Origin: an uncultured Bryobacterales bacterium
GTDB taxonomy: Bacteria > Acidobacteriota > Terriglobia > Bryobacterales > Bryobacteraceae
Length of the DNA stretch: 11,438 nt
Direction of reading: 5' to 3'
Assembly: GCA_937859895.1 (NCBI GenBank)
Contig: CALMAV010000531.1
Coordinates: forward strand, 1 to 11,438
Every line of letters begins with the position of its first letter. The stretch's first letter is position 1. The notes beneath the pieces are model-generated. The model had not been told where the DNA came from and ran no database searches. It saw only the letters and a list, made by a program, of their open reading frames with translations. A program made the position numbers and the translations under genes. This document shows positions 1 through 6,213 of this stretch, in pieces.

Positions 1-150
1 CCATAGATCCAAAACGTTGAGGGTGACGCCGCCGCTTGGATAGGCCTCACCTGGTCGCATGAAATTCTTTTGCTCTCGCAGCCAAACGTTCACATACGCG
101 GGCAGGGGATAAGCTTTCTTGCCCCCTTCGGCCACCGCGTTCACGTAGCG
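1..150 (-). pseudogene. Fragment of a DUF5597-type beta-galactosidase (GH35/GH42-like), 5' part lost, runs off left edge
   Basis: Read on the minus strand, 50 codons from 150 down to 1 are open and give a protein-like segment. It begins RYVNAVAEGGKKAYPLPAYV, continues NVWLRE, then PGEAYPSGG, and ends VLDLW at the window edge. This pattern (ARYVxxVAxxGK, PLPxYVNxWL, PGxYPSGG, then DxW) is what I know from the catalytic TIM-barrel of DUF5597-containing beta-galactosidases. Upstream, the similarity stops abruptly at the Arg codon: the preceding residues (SCS) are not family-like and an in-frame TAG lies at 178-180. The other two minus frames show no continuation of the barrel, so the N-terminal half seems deleted or replaced rather than frameshifted. 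There is no plausible start codon with a ribosome site. The 3' part lies outside the window. Family identity is from memory of motifs; an assembly junction is an alternative explanation. Confidence 0.6.
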
Positions 151-489
151 CGAACAACTACAGCGACTAATCGACCGCTAAGGAGCAATGCAGATACAGG
201 TGAAGGTTTCTCGCTGCCTTGTCGGCTTGTTTGCTCGCCTCCACATTCGCTCAGACGAATCAGACGGATTCACAGGCGATCCATATCATTCGGAGAGGCT
301 CACAGCCGTCCCGGCAAGGACCGGAGGAGAACTTCGCTGTGTTATGCGCGTCGACCCTTTATCCCGGGCGAATACTCCGGCACACGCGTCCGGCGCCCTT
401 GTTACGTTTGAGCCCGGCCTTCTTCGAAATGGCCAGAGGGGGTGGCGCGGCACGTTGCGGTGACTTCATCTCGTGAACAACCTTGGGGG

Positions 490-504
490 GAAACGGAACG
501 TTTC
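490..504. repeat. Perfect 6-bp inverted repeat with 3-bp spacer (GAAACG-GAA-CGTTTC)
   Basis: The arms GAAACG (490-495) and CGTTTC (499-504) are exact reverse complements around GAA. The element is about 160 bases upstream of the adaptor gene start, a position where a repressor or activator site could lie. A second, looser pair GGAAC/GTTCC (495-499 and 508-512) overlaps it. No known operator consensus is matched with confidence, and a 6-bp palindrome can occur by chance. Confidence 0.3.
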
Positions 505-653
505 TCAGTTCCATACGTCCAGCGTAAAAGCAGCCGTAGCTGGTACCAGGTAGGTTCGCTGATAATAGGAGAGGCCGTCCTACAAGAGGCAGCGCCAAAA
601 TTGGAAGGGAAGGGAACATTCCATCTGAAGTTTCCGTTCTCCATCACAGTTCA

Positions 654-658
654 GGGAG
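654..658 (+). promoter_or_regulatory. Ribosome binding site GGGAG for a TTG start
   Basis: GGGAG lies 8 bases before the TTG at 667. It decides the start: an in-frame TGA sits at 661-663, and no ATG occurs in this frame until residue 216, inside the coiled coil. Confidence 0.65.
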
Positions 659-666
659 CCTGAAGA

Positions 667-2103
667 TTGAAGACTAAGTGGAAAGCAATCATCCTGATTG
701 GGTTGTTGATTGTTATTGCTGGCGCTGTGTTTGCCAGTATCCGGATCAGTAAGCAAGGCGTTGTCACGGTACAAACCGGTCGGGTGGCCCGAGCCGATCT
801 GACGTCGATTGTAACGGCTTCGGGCGAGGTAAAGCCTCGCAACTACATCAATATCGGCGCTAATACCCAGGGAGCTGCGCCCATTACGGCAATCCTGGTG
901 AAAGAGGGCGACCGGGTTCATAAGGGACAGGTGTTGGCACGGCTTGCCAACGTGCAACAGTCGGCCGACTTAAGTGCGCAGCGGGCGGCGCTGAATGCAA
1001 CTCTGGCTGACTCGGCAGCGTCTGAAGCGGCTCAGACCTCAGCTGCCGACAACATTGCGGTTGCCGAGTCGCAGGTGGAACATGACAAGGCTGACCTGGA
1101 GCAGAAGCGAATTGACCTGAAGCGAAGTCAAGACCTCTTTGGTGCCAAGCTGATTTCATCACAGGACTTTGAGGCCAAGAAAGCTCAGTTCGATCTGGCG
1201 CAAGCTGTCGTAAACGCGTCAGAGAAGAAAGTCGCGCAAGCGAAGTCGCAGCAAGCACAGGCAGCCGCGCAGCTGCAGTCGGCTCAGAAGAAGGTGTCGC
1301 AATCGCGCGCGATGGTTTCGCGTTCTGCAGACGTCCTTTCCCAATACGAAGCCATTTCGCCGTTGGACGGAGTGATCACCAATTTGCCTGTTCGGGTAGG
1401 GGAGACGGTGGTTCCCGGCATTCAGAATTCGGCGGCGTCTACCCTCATGACGATTGCTGATATGTCCATCATCACGGCAGAGGTGCACGTGGATGAGACT
1501 GACATTGTCAGCGTAAAAGTGAACCAGCCGGCAGAGGTGACCATTGACGCCATTCCCAACCGGACCTTTAAAGGCAGGGTAATCGAGATCGGCGACACGG
1601 CTCTGGTCCGGTCCACTGGCGTCGCAGCAGCCCAGAGTTCAACGTCCAGTCAGGAGGCCAAAGACTTCAAGGTCGTCATTGCTCTCGACATTGCCGAGGA
1701 GCTGACAAAGCCGGGCTTATCCTGCACAGCAAATATCATCACGGCAACACGGCAGCATACCGTAGCGGTGCCGATTCAGGCACTCACGCTCCGCCAGCGC
1801 GGCCAATTGGCTGAGCAGGTTCCCGGAGCTAAGCCCCCTGTAACCGAACGCGACCCCGCCAAGGAGAAAGTGATGAAGGAGGAGCTTCAGGGCGTCTTTG
1901 TGGTGAACAATGACAAAGCGGCTTTTCGGGAAGTAAAGACCGGCATAACCGGTTCTACCGATATTGAAGTTTTGGACGGCTTGAAAGACGGCGACCAAAT
2001 TGTCACCGGAAGCTACCAGGTGATTCGATCCATTCGGAACGGCGCCAAAGTGAAAGTCGATAACAAGCCGCTAGCGCCCACCCCGACGGCGGCTGCAGGC
2101 TGA
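667..2103 (+). CDS. MacA/HlyD-family periplasmic adaptor subunit of an efflux pump
   Basis: This 478-residue membrane-fusion protein would bridge an inner-membrane ABC permease and an outer-membrane channel. One N-terminal membrane anchor (about residues 7-24) follows a Lys-rich start. The first half of the lipoyl domain is near 55-95 (ASGEVKPRNYINIGA; VKEGDRVHKGQVLARL). A long Ala/Gln/Lys/Ser-rich alpha-helical hairpin spans about 96-225. The second lipoyl half follows (ISPLDGVITNLPVRVGETV, 230-248), then a beta-barrel (about 268-345) and a membrane-proximal domain ending in a Pro/Thr/Ala tail. The domain order is that of MacA-type adaptors, and the length is somewhat above the usual 370-400 residues because of the long hairpin and an insertion near 378-407 (charged, Pro/Lys/Glu). 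The start is TTG, forced by a TGA six bases upstream. The ATPase gene begins 15 bases after the stop, so the two are surely co-transcribed. The substrate cannot be told from sequence. Confidence 0.9.
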   Translation: MKTKWKAIILIGLLIVIAGAVFASIRISKQGVVTVQTGRVARADLTSIVTASGEVKPRNYINIGANTQGAAPITAILVKEGDRVHKGQVLARLANVQQSADLSAQRAALNATLADSAASEAAQTSAADNIAVAESQVEHDKADLEQKRIDLKRSQDLFGAKLISSQDFEAKKAQFDLAQAVVNASEKKVAQAKSQQAQAAAQLQSAQKKVSQSRAMVSRSADVLSQYEAISPLDGVITNLPVRVGETVVPGIQNSAASTLMTIADMSIITAEVHVDETDIVSVKVNQPAEVTIDAIPNRTFKGRVIEIGDTALVRSTGVAAAQSSTSSQEAKDFKVVIALDIAEELTKPGLSCTANIITATRQHTVAVPIQALTLRQRGQLAEQVPGAKPPVTERDPAKEKVMKEELQGVFVVNNDKAAFREVKTGITGSTDIEVLDGLKDGDQIVTGSYQVIRSIRNGAKVKVDNKPLAPTPTAAAG

Positions 2104-2105
2104 TT

Positions 2106-2114
2106 AAGAGGAGA
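2106..2114 (+). promoter_or_regulatory. Ribosome binding site AAGAGGAGA for the ATPase gene
   Basis: A purine-rich Shine-Dalgarno sequence, AAGAGGAGA, lies just after the adaptor stop codon, 4 bases before ATG 2119. It supports this ATG rather than an internal one, and so supports a real N-terminal extension. Confidence 0.7.
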
Positions 2115-2118
2115 ATAG

Positions 2119-2886
2119 ATGGCCATAGCAGAAGTAGCGGCAATCGATAATTGGACGCCCAAAGAGCGGGAAGAGCAGGGCGAAAGCCTGCAACGCGATG
2201 GTATCGTCATTCGCACCTACGATCTCTGGAAAACGTACATCATGGGCGACCAGGAGATTAATGCCGTTTCAGGAGTAGACGTCCAGATTAAGCGCGGCGA
2301 ATACGTGGCCATCATGGGGCCTTCAGGCTCCGGCAAATCTACCTTAATGAATCTGATTGGCTGCCTCGACACTCCCAGCAGGGGTCTGTATTATCTCAAC
2401 GGTAAGCTTGCCAGCGATATGGAAGATGATGAGCTGGCGCGAATTCGCAACAAGGAGATTGGGTTCGTTTTTCAGACATTCAATCTTCTAGCCCGCGCGT
2501 CGGCTCTGCACAATGTCGAATTGCCCTTAATTTATGCTGGAATTTCCGCTCACGAGCGAATTGAGAAAGCACGAGCGGCCCTGCGCGCAGTTGATTTGGA
2601 AAAACGCATGGACCATAAACCCAATGAATTGTCAGGTGGTCAGCGACAACGGGTTGCAATTGCTCGGGCATTAGTGAATAATCCCTCAATTCTGCTGGCA
2701 GACGAGCCTACTGGTGCCCTGGACACCAAAACTGGTGACGAGATTATGGCCCTTTTCGAACGGCTTTACAACGAGGGGAACACCATCGTACTGGTGACGC
2801 ATGAGCCAGACATTGCCATGCATGCGCACCGGATTATCCACATTCGAGATGGAAAGGTTGATCGGGACGAAGTTACCCGAAAGTGA
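2119..2886 (+). CDS. ABC transporter ATP-binding protein, MacB/LolD type
   Basis: This 255-residue nucleotide-binding subunit would power an efflux or lipoprotein-type transporter at the cytoplasmic face of the inner membrane. All ATPase motifs are intact: Walker A GPSGSGKST (67-75), Q-loop Gln119 in FVFQTFNLL, signature LSGGQ (171-175), Walker B ILLADE (191-196) followed by PTGALD, and switch His228 in VTHEPD. NLIGCLD after Walker A and EPTGALDTKTG are typical of the MacB/LolD/FtsE group. The protein carries an extra N-terminal stretch of about 28 residues (acidic/Gln-rich, no motif) before the ATPase fold, absent from typical LolD. In most relatives the gene is followed by, or fused to, an FtsX/MacB-like permease; here the next gene is a receiver domain and no permease is in the window. 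The permease must be encoded elsewhere. Confidence 0.93.
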   Translation: MAIAEVAAIDNWTPKEREEQGESLQRDGIVIRTYDLWKTYIMGDQEINAVSGVDVQIKRGEYVAIMGPSGSGKSTLMNLIGCLDTPSRGLYYLNGKLASDMEDDELARIRNKEIGFVFQTFNLLARASALHNVELPLIYAGISAHERIEKARAALRAVDLEKRMDHKPNELSGGQRQRVAIARALVNNPSILLADEPTGALDTKTGDEIMALFERLYNEGNTIVLVTHEPDIAMHAHRIIHIRDGKVDRDEVTRK

Positions 2887-2923
2887 AGAGCACTGCGTCC
2901 TTGTGCTTAGGAACGGTATTCCA

Positions 2924-2951
2924 GCTAACAAGATGCTATCTTGGGCGTAGC
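2924..2951 (+). terminator. Weak hairpin after the efflux genes, no T-run
   Basis: The intergenic stretch holds a nested hairpin: inner stem CAAGA (2929-2933)/TCTTG (2939-2943) with loop TGCTA, and outer arms GCTA (2924-2927)/TAGC (2948-2951). It is not followed by a T-tract, so it could be an mRNA 3' stabiliser, a Rho-dependent end or chance. The call as a terminator is tentative. Confidence 0.25.
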
Positions 2952-3001
2952 TTCGGGCGAGATGTTAGGTAATCTTAGCGTCCGGTGGCGCGATTGCTGT
3001 C

Positions 3002-3406
3002 ATGTTTCCCGATAAATCCACTGCGGATGGTCGACTTCCGCGGATATTGATGGCGGAAGACAATCAAATTAATCAGCGCGTAGGTAAACTAATTTTACAG
3101 CGCGCGGGTTTCCCGATTGATCTCGCCGCTGACGGCAGTGAGGCGTTAGAGGCGCATCGGGCTCAGCAGTACGATCTTATCCTGATGGACTGTCAGATGC
3201 CCACAATGGACGGACTGGAAGCGTGTCGGCAAATCCGTAAGCTGGAAGGAAAGCAACCTGTGATTGTTGCCGTCACAGCAAATGCCATGGCAGGGGAACG
3301 GGAGCGGTGCTTGGAAGCTGGCATGGATGACTACCTTTCCAAACCATTCCAGGCGGAGCAACTGATAGCAGTGGTTAAGAAGTGGATATCGGCGGCCGAC
3401 TCTTAA
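3002..3406 (+). CDS. Stand-alone response-regulator receiver domain (CheY-like)
   Basis: The 134-residue protein is a single receiver domain with no output domain. The acidic pair is Glu19-Asp20 (MAEDNQINQ), the phospho-accepting Asp63 is in LMDCQMPTMDG, Thr92 is in AVTANAM and the conserved Lys114 is in YLSKPF, so it should be phosphorylatable. The wording EDNxINQ, MDCQMPxMDG, AVTANAMxGERxxCxxAGMDDYLSKP is that of the receiver domains at the C-terminus of hybrid histidine kinases rather than of OmpR or NarL regulators. An in-frame TAG at 2966 and only 115 bases to the previous gene rule out a kinase attached in this locus. ATG 3002 is the first start after that stop but has only a weak ribosome site; ATG 3050 is an alternative, though it would begin within the first beta strand. 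It would act as a phospho-relay intermediate or signalling sink; its partner kinase is not visible. Confidence 0.9.
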   Translation: MFPDKSTADGRLPRILMAEDNQINQRVGKLILQRAGFPIDLAADGSEALEAHRAQQYDLILMDCQMPTMDGLEACRQIRKLEGKQPVIVAVTANAMAGERERCLEAGMDDYLSKPFQAEQLIAVVKKWISAADS

Positions 3407-3477
3407 AACCTGAGACGACCGCCGATGTTTTACAGCGGCTTTGACGCGAGTGTCACGTCGGTTCACTTGATTAGGCT

Positions 3478-4752
3478 TTAGCCTTTATCAGTCGTCAAGC
3501 CTTCTCTTTGGGCTACCTCTTTTAGAGACTGGCCAGCTTCTTCTGCCACATGCTGGATTTTCTTTGTAGCTTCCTGAGCGGCGGATTTTGCCTGATCCAT
3601 CAGACGATCACGCGCATCGCCCATATACTCGGCTTCTACCTGCGTTGTGGGCAATGTTAGGCCAACCAAGGCACCAGTGGCCAATGCGGCAATCCCAAGA
3701 GCCATCGGATTTGACTGTAGTGTCGACTTGAAACGCTCATTGGCTACACGGATACCCTGACGTGCCTGGTCATTCACGTCGTGTAATTGCCGGCGTGTTG
3801 TATCAGCTGCAGTTCCAGCGGCTCCCTTCACAGTGGATGCTACAGAAGTCACTGCACCGGTTGCTTGCTCAGCAGCTAACCGAGCTTTCTCAGCTACCGT
3901 GCCCGCGGCTTCGCGAGTAGTTTCCGCAACTCCGCTAAACGTATCCTTAGCCTTTTCGGCTGCGGTGTTGGCGGCTCCGCGAGTGGTTTCAGCAACTCCG
4001 CTGAATGCGTCCTTAGCTCTCTCGGTAAAGGATGACTGTCCCGTCTGCAGATCGATCACCTCTGAACGGTCATACCGGCTTGGCTGGATGCCGGCGCGGT
4101 ACGAATAAGAACTTTTCTTCCGGCCCCCGAACGTCAACATACCAATGCCAATACTCACCAGGGCAATCGGGATTGGATTTTCCCGGATGTATTGGACAAC
4201 AGAGGAACTTGTTTCTTTCACGGCAGTTCCTGCAGGCCCGGAGATAACTCCACTTACTGAATCACTTACACTTGCCACGATTTTTTCTGCCTTTCCTATT
4301 GTTGCTTCTTTGACTGAATGCTTCGCGCTATCAAATGCCTCAGTCGCCTTCTCCCGGATCTGCTCTTTGACCTGTTCGGCAATATGCGAAGGGTCGAGCT
4401 TTTCCTGGAGTGCATTGATGGTTTGACTTAGATCAGCACGAGTATTCTCAATGCCAGATCGGATCTGCGCCGCTTCGTCTCCGCCTTCGCTGCCCGTGTC
4501 CTTATGACTTTGGGGAGTCACAGGACCCGAGCCAAGTTCGGTACCAACACCCACATGGCTGGCAGGAGTAATGGTGGCCGAACTGCCCTGGCTGCTCACA
4601 TTCGAATGACTGCCCAGAGTGCTCGTAGTAGCCGAACTACCCTCGGTACCTGCATCCAAGTGGCTGCGCGGAGTAATAGTGACAGATTCACCTGGCTCCA
4701 AAGAGCTGGTAATATCCTTCAGCGGTCCTACTTTACCTGTTGTTTCGCCCAT
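3478..4752 (-). CDS. DUF3618 membrane protein with N-terminal and central repeats
   Basis: The protein has 424 residues. The start at 4752 (MGETTGK) has AGAGGA about six bases upstream; the frame is open further up to 4890, but that part overlaps the holin-like gene and is not protein-like. Order of parts: four imperfect 17-18-residue repeats with a Ser-His core (about 22-91); the DUF3618 signature (97-124: IRxxIExTRxxLxxTINALxxKLDP); a charged amphipathic stretch; a hydrophobic segment (about 192-209) after ENP; two tandem 22-residue Ala/Glu/Lys/Thr-rich repeats (246-289) continuing in a degenerate form to about 320; a second hydrophobic segment (about 348-368) after NP; and a charged helical tail. 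The repeats resemble LEA-like or coiled-coil stress proteins. DUF3618 proteins are typically small membrane proteins beside holin-like genes, as here; the biochemical role is unknown. Last gene of the minus operon; its 5' end overlaps the previous gene by 25 bases, suggesting translational coupling. Confidence 0.85.
   Translation of the reverse strand: MGETTGKVGPLKDITSSLEPGESVTITPRSHLDAGTEGSSATTSTLGSHSNVSSQGSSATITPASHVGVGTELGSGPVTPQSHKDTGSEGGDEAAQIRSGIENTRADLSQTINALQEKLDPSHIAEQVKEQIREKATEAFDSAKHSVKEATIGKAEKIVASVSDSVSGVISGPAGTAVKETSSSVVQYIRENPIPIALVSIGIGMLTFGGRKKSSYSYRAGIQPSRYDRSEVIDLQTGQSSFTERAKDAFSGVAETTRGAANTAAEKAKDTFSGVAETTREAAGTVAEKARLAAEQATGAVTSVASTVKGAAGTAADTTRRQLHDVNDQARQGIRVANERFKSTLQSNPMALGIAALATGALVGLTLPTTQVEAEYMGDARDRLMDQAKSAAQEATKKIQHVAEEAGQSLKEVAQREGLTTDKG
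3886..4017 (-). repeat. Two tandem 66-base repeats inside the DUF3618 gene
   Basis: Positions 3952-4017 and 3886-3951 encode two 22-residue units, AKDAFSGVAETTRGAANTAA+EK and AKDTFSGVAETTREAAGTVA+EK, that match at 18 of 22 positions. The 22-residue period (two 11-mers) is that of LEA-type and apolipoprotein-type amphipathic helices. More degenerate copies may follow towards residue 320. Confidence 0.8.
4480..4689 (-). repeat. Four imperfect 17-18-residue Ser-His repeats in the DUF3618 gene
   Basis: Residues 22-91 form four units sharing a core of Ser/Thr, Pro, Ser-His and Gly: TITPRSHLDAGTEG, STLGSHSNVSSQG, TITPASHVGVGTELG and VTPQSHKDTGSEGG. The Ser-His pairs recur at His31, 49, 66 and 83, a spacing of 18, 17 and 17. 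The stretch is hydrophilic and probably disordered. Confidence 0.75.
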
Positions 4753-5117
4753 TGTGCGTCCTCTTTCAATGTCTCTACTGTCTGTTTCGGTGTGACACTT
4801 GTTTTCTTTAAGGCAGCCAGCGCTCGCATTACCAGTACCGCAGCGATAATGCCAACCACGACAGCCACGATTAAGGCGGCTACCCACCAAGCTACGTAAT
4901 TTGCAAGAAGAATAATGATTGCTGCCAGTAGCGCGAGCAGTGCTGCATAGGCAACTGCTCCGCCCACAACCAAAAAGCCAACATTGATACCAATACTGGT
5001 TATCTTCTGTGTTAACTCCACCTTGGCAAGAGCAATCTCCTGCCGAATGAGAAGGCCAGTATCATTAGCGAGTTCAGCAAAAAGCTGGCCGATAGAACTG
5101 TCCTGTTTATCAGGCAT
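4728..5117 (-). CDS. Holin-like membrane protein, DUF1469 (phage holin superfamily III-6)
   Basis: A 129-residue protein with an amphipathic N-terminus (IGQLFAELANDTGLLIRQEI, then ALAKVELTQK), typical of the DUF1469/Phage_holin_3_6 family, followed by two long hydrophobic segments (about 42-72 and 76-100) and a charged cytosolic tail. Despite the family name these chromosomal proteins are not phage lysis holins as far as known; they occur next to DUF3618 genes in many soil bacteria, exactly as here. ATG 5117 is preceded by AAGGAGAG at a normal distance. The gene begins 21 bases after the stop of the upstream gene and its last 25 bases overlap the start of the DUF3618 gene. A role in envelope or membrane homeostasis is inference. 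Confidence 0.88.
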   Translation of the reverse strand: MPDKQDSSIGQLFAELANDTGLLIRQEIALAKVELTQKITSIGINVGFLVVGGAVAYAALLALLAAIIILLANYVAWWVAALIVAVVVGIIAAVLVMRALAALKKTSVTPKQTVETLKEDAQWAKQQVK

Positions 5118-5138
5118 GTTTTAACTCTCCTTGGCCCC

Positions 5139-5906
5139 TCACAGGCCGCTCGTTGACGGTTTGCCGCCTACCGTGGTGCTTCCACCCTTTACGGTCTGGG
5201 TAGAGGAAGGGCTCCCTGTAGTGGTTGACGGCGTCGACGTCGCGGGCGTCGTTGAGGGAGATGTCGACGGAGTGGGCTTTGATGTTGAAGCTGTCGAAGG
5301 GGTCGGTGTTGAAGGAGTGGAGCTCACATCATATTTCGGAACCGGAGGTGCCGTGGCGGTTGGCGCCGGTGCTGGAGGTAAAGCTAATTGCGGTGGCTGC
5401 GTCGCTGGGTTTGGCTGCGACTGGCCACTGCTTGAGCCACTTTGAGAACTCGAACTCTTAAAGAAGCGAGTAGCGGCAACACCAAGTACGAAGGCCGTTC
5501 CGAGAAACACGCCAGGTGAGCGCCGCGCAAACTGCTCGGTGTCTCCAAGGAGTTGCTTAATGTCGCGTCCATCCAGATACGTTCCCAATTTTTCGACTTG
5601 GCTTCCAATTGCCTGGCCGAATTCGGCAGTATATTCGGCGATTGGACCCTGCTCCTTACCCTTCAGTTCCTCGCTCATGCTTCGGAATGCCTCCGCGACA
5701 GCCCCGATCCCGGAAGCGAGTGTTTGACGCTGCTGGTCAGCGCGTGATGCTGCCTCGTCCTTTAGTTGACCGAACGCACGAGCCGCTGCTTCTTTGGCCT
5801 GGCTCCCTGCTTGTTTAGCCGAGTCGGCAATACCCTCGGTAACCGACGGACCTGAACCCGCTTGGGCACTACCCGCGTAGTTAGTCTGTTTATCCTGTTG
5901 TGCCAT
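5139..5906 (-). CDS. Single-span membrane protein with Ser/Thr/Pro-rich tail, nutrient-deprivation-induced-like
   Basis: First gene of the minus operon, 255 residues from ATG 5906, which has AGAGGA seven bases upstream. An in-frame ATG at 5939 would add 11 residues but has only a poor AGAGAG site. The N-terminal part (about 20-125) is Ala/Gln/Glu/Lys-rich and predicted helical, with the pattern seen in nutrient-deprivation-induced proteins: AKQAGSQAKEAAARAFGQLK, then SGIGAVAEAFRSMSEEL and later QFARRSPGVFLGTAFVLG. That last element is the one hydrophobic segment (about 131-146). Beyond it lies a tail of about 105 residues made almost only of Ser, Thr, Pro, Gly and Ala, likely extended and exposed on one side of the membrane. 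Length of the tail is unusual compared with short relatives. Function is not established; location beside holin-like and DUF3618 genes points to the envelope. Confidence 0.75.
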   Translation of the reverse strand: MAQQDKQTNYAGSAQAGSGPSVTEGIADSAKQAGSQAKEAAARAFGQLKDEAASRADQQRQTLASGIGAVAEAFRSMSEELKGKEQGPIAEYTAEFGQAIGSQVEKLGTYLDGRDIKQLLGDTEQFARRSPGVFLGTAFVLGVAATRFFKSSSSQSGSSSGQSQPNPATQPPQLALPPAPAPTATAPPVPKYDVSSTPSTPTPSTASTSKPTPSTSPSTTPATSTPSTTTGSPSSTQTVKGGSTTVGGKPSTSGL

Positions 5907-5979
5907 TGTTGGATCCTCTGCTTTCGTCCTTTTTGCCATTTGTCTTGTCTCTCTTCACTACATAGAACTTAGAAAGGCT

Positions 5980-6003
5980 AACGTAAGTCTCAACTGAAGT
6001 TCC
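5980..6003 (-). promoter_or_regulatory. Candidate ECF-sigma promoter for the minus operon (GGAAC-N15-CGTT)
   Basis: On the minus strand GGAACTT starts at 6003 and CGTT lies at 5983-5980, separated by 15 bases. GGAAC(TT) with a CGT-type -10 is the hallmark of many extracytoplasmic-function sigma factors, including the alphaproteobacterial general stress factor EcfG (usual spacing 16-17). The start codon at 5906 is about 67 bases beyond the expected transcription start. Spacing is one base short and no sigma factor is in the window, so this is a candidate only. Confidence 0.35.
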
Positions 6004-6013
6004 AATGCAGCCT

Positions 6014-6035
6014 ATCTTGCAATAACTCGCAAGAT
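6014..6035. repeat. Perfect 7-bp inverted repeat ATCTTGC-N8-GCAAGAT, operator-like
   Basis: Arms at 6014-6020 and 6029-6035 are exact reverse complements with spacer AATAACTC; a dimeric regulator could bind. Its centre is about 51 bases upstream of the start expected from the ECF-like promoter at 5980-6003, an activator-like position for the minus operon. As RNA it could also form a hairpin, but no T-run follows. The binding protein is unknown. Confidence 0.45.
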
Positions 6036-6213
6036 GTGTCTTCCGTAGGACGCCCGCGCAGGTTGGAAGTTTCTGCCGGTAAAAGAAATTAAGTCTTGGC
6101 AGGGTGAAATACACATTTGACCGTACAAACACGTGAGAAGAAATTGCCGATAGATAGGTACAACTTACTCGCCAGTAGTAATAGAACTTTCCTGAATGAA
6201 AACAATCATTTAG

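Larger units (their letters stand above)
151..666. other. Non-coding or degraded stretch upstream of the efflux operon
   Basis: No reading frame here looks like a protein: the open frames overlap each other on both strands, are rich in Arg/Pro/Ser/Cys, and lack recognisable motifs. One short plus frame from ATG 188 has AGGAG only two bases before it, too close for a normal ribosome site. The stretch contains a perfect inverted repeat at 490-504 and must hold the promoter of the adaptor gene, but I could not assign -35/-10 boxes with confidence (GATAAT at 561-566 lacks a matching -35). It may be debris from the decay of the adjacent glycosidase gene. Confidence 0.5.

Noticed and set aside
188..463. 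Plus-strand frame of 91 residues beginning at ATG 188 after AGGAG
   Set aside because: The AGGAG is only two bases from the ATG, composition is Arg/Gly/Ser-rich without motifs, and frames overlap it on both strands.
3407..3477. Possible bidirectional terminator between the receiver gene and the DUF3618 gene
   Set aside because: Only 4-5 bp stems (for example CCGC/GCGG and AGGC/GCCT) and no T-run; too weak to call.
4753..4890. 46-residue upstream extension of the DUF3618 frame
   Set aside because: It lies within the holin-like gene in another frame, is Cys/Arg-rich, and a good ribosome site precedes 4752.
4728..5117. Prophage lysis holin
   Set aside because: The family name suggests phage, but no endolysin, integrase or structural phage gene is nearby, and the DUF1469-DUF3618 pairing is a chromosomal arrangement.
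5131..5445. Plus-strand frame of 104 residues rich in Val/Gly/Glu
   Set aside because: Mirror of the low-complexity Ser/Thr/Pro tail encoded on the minus strand.
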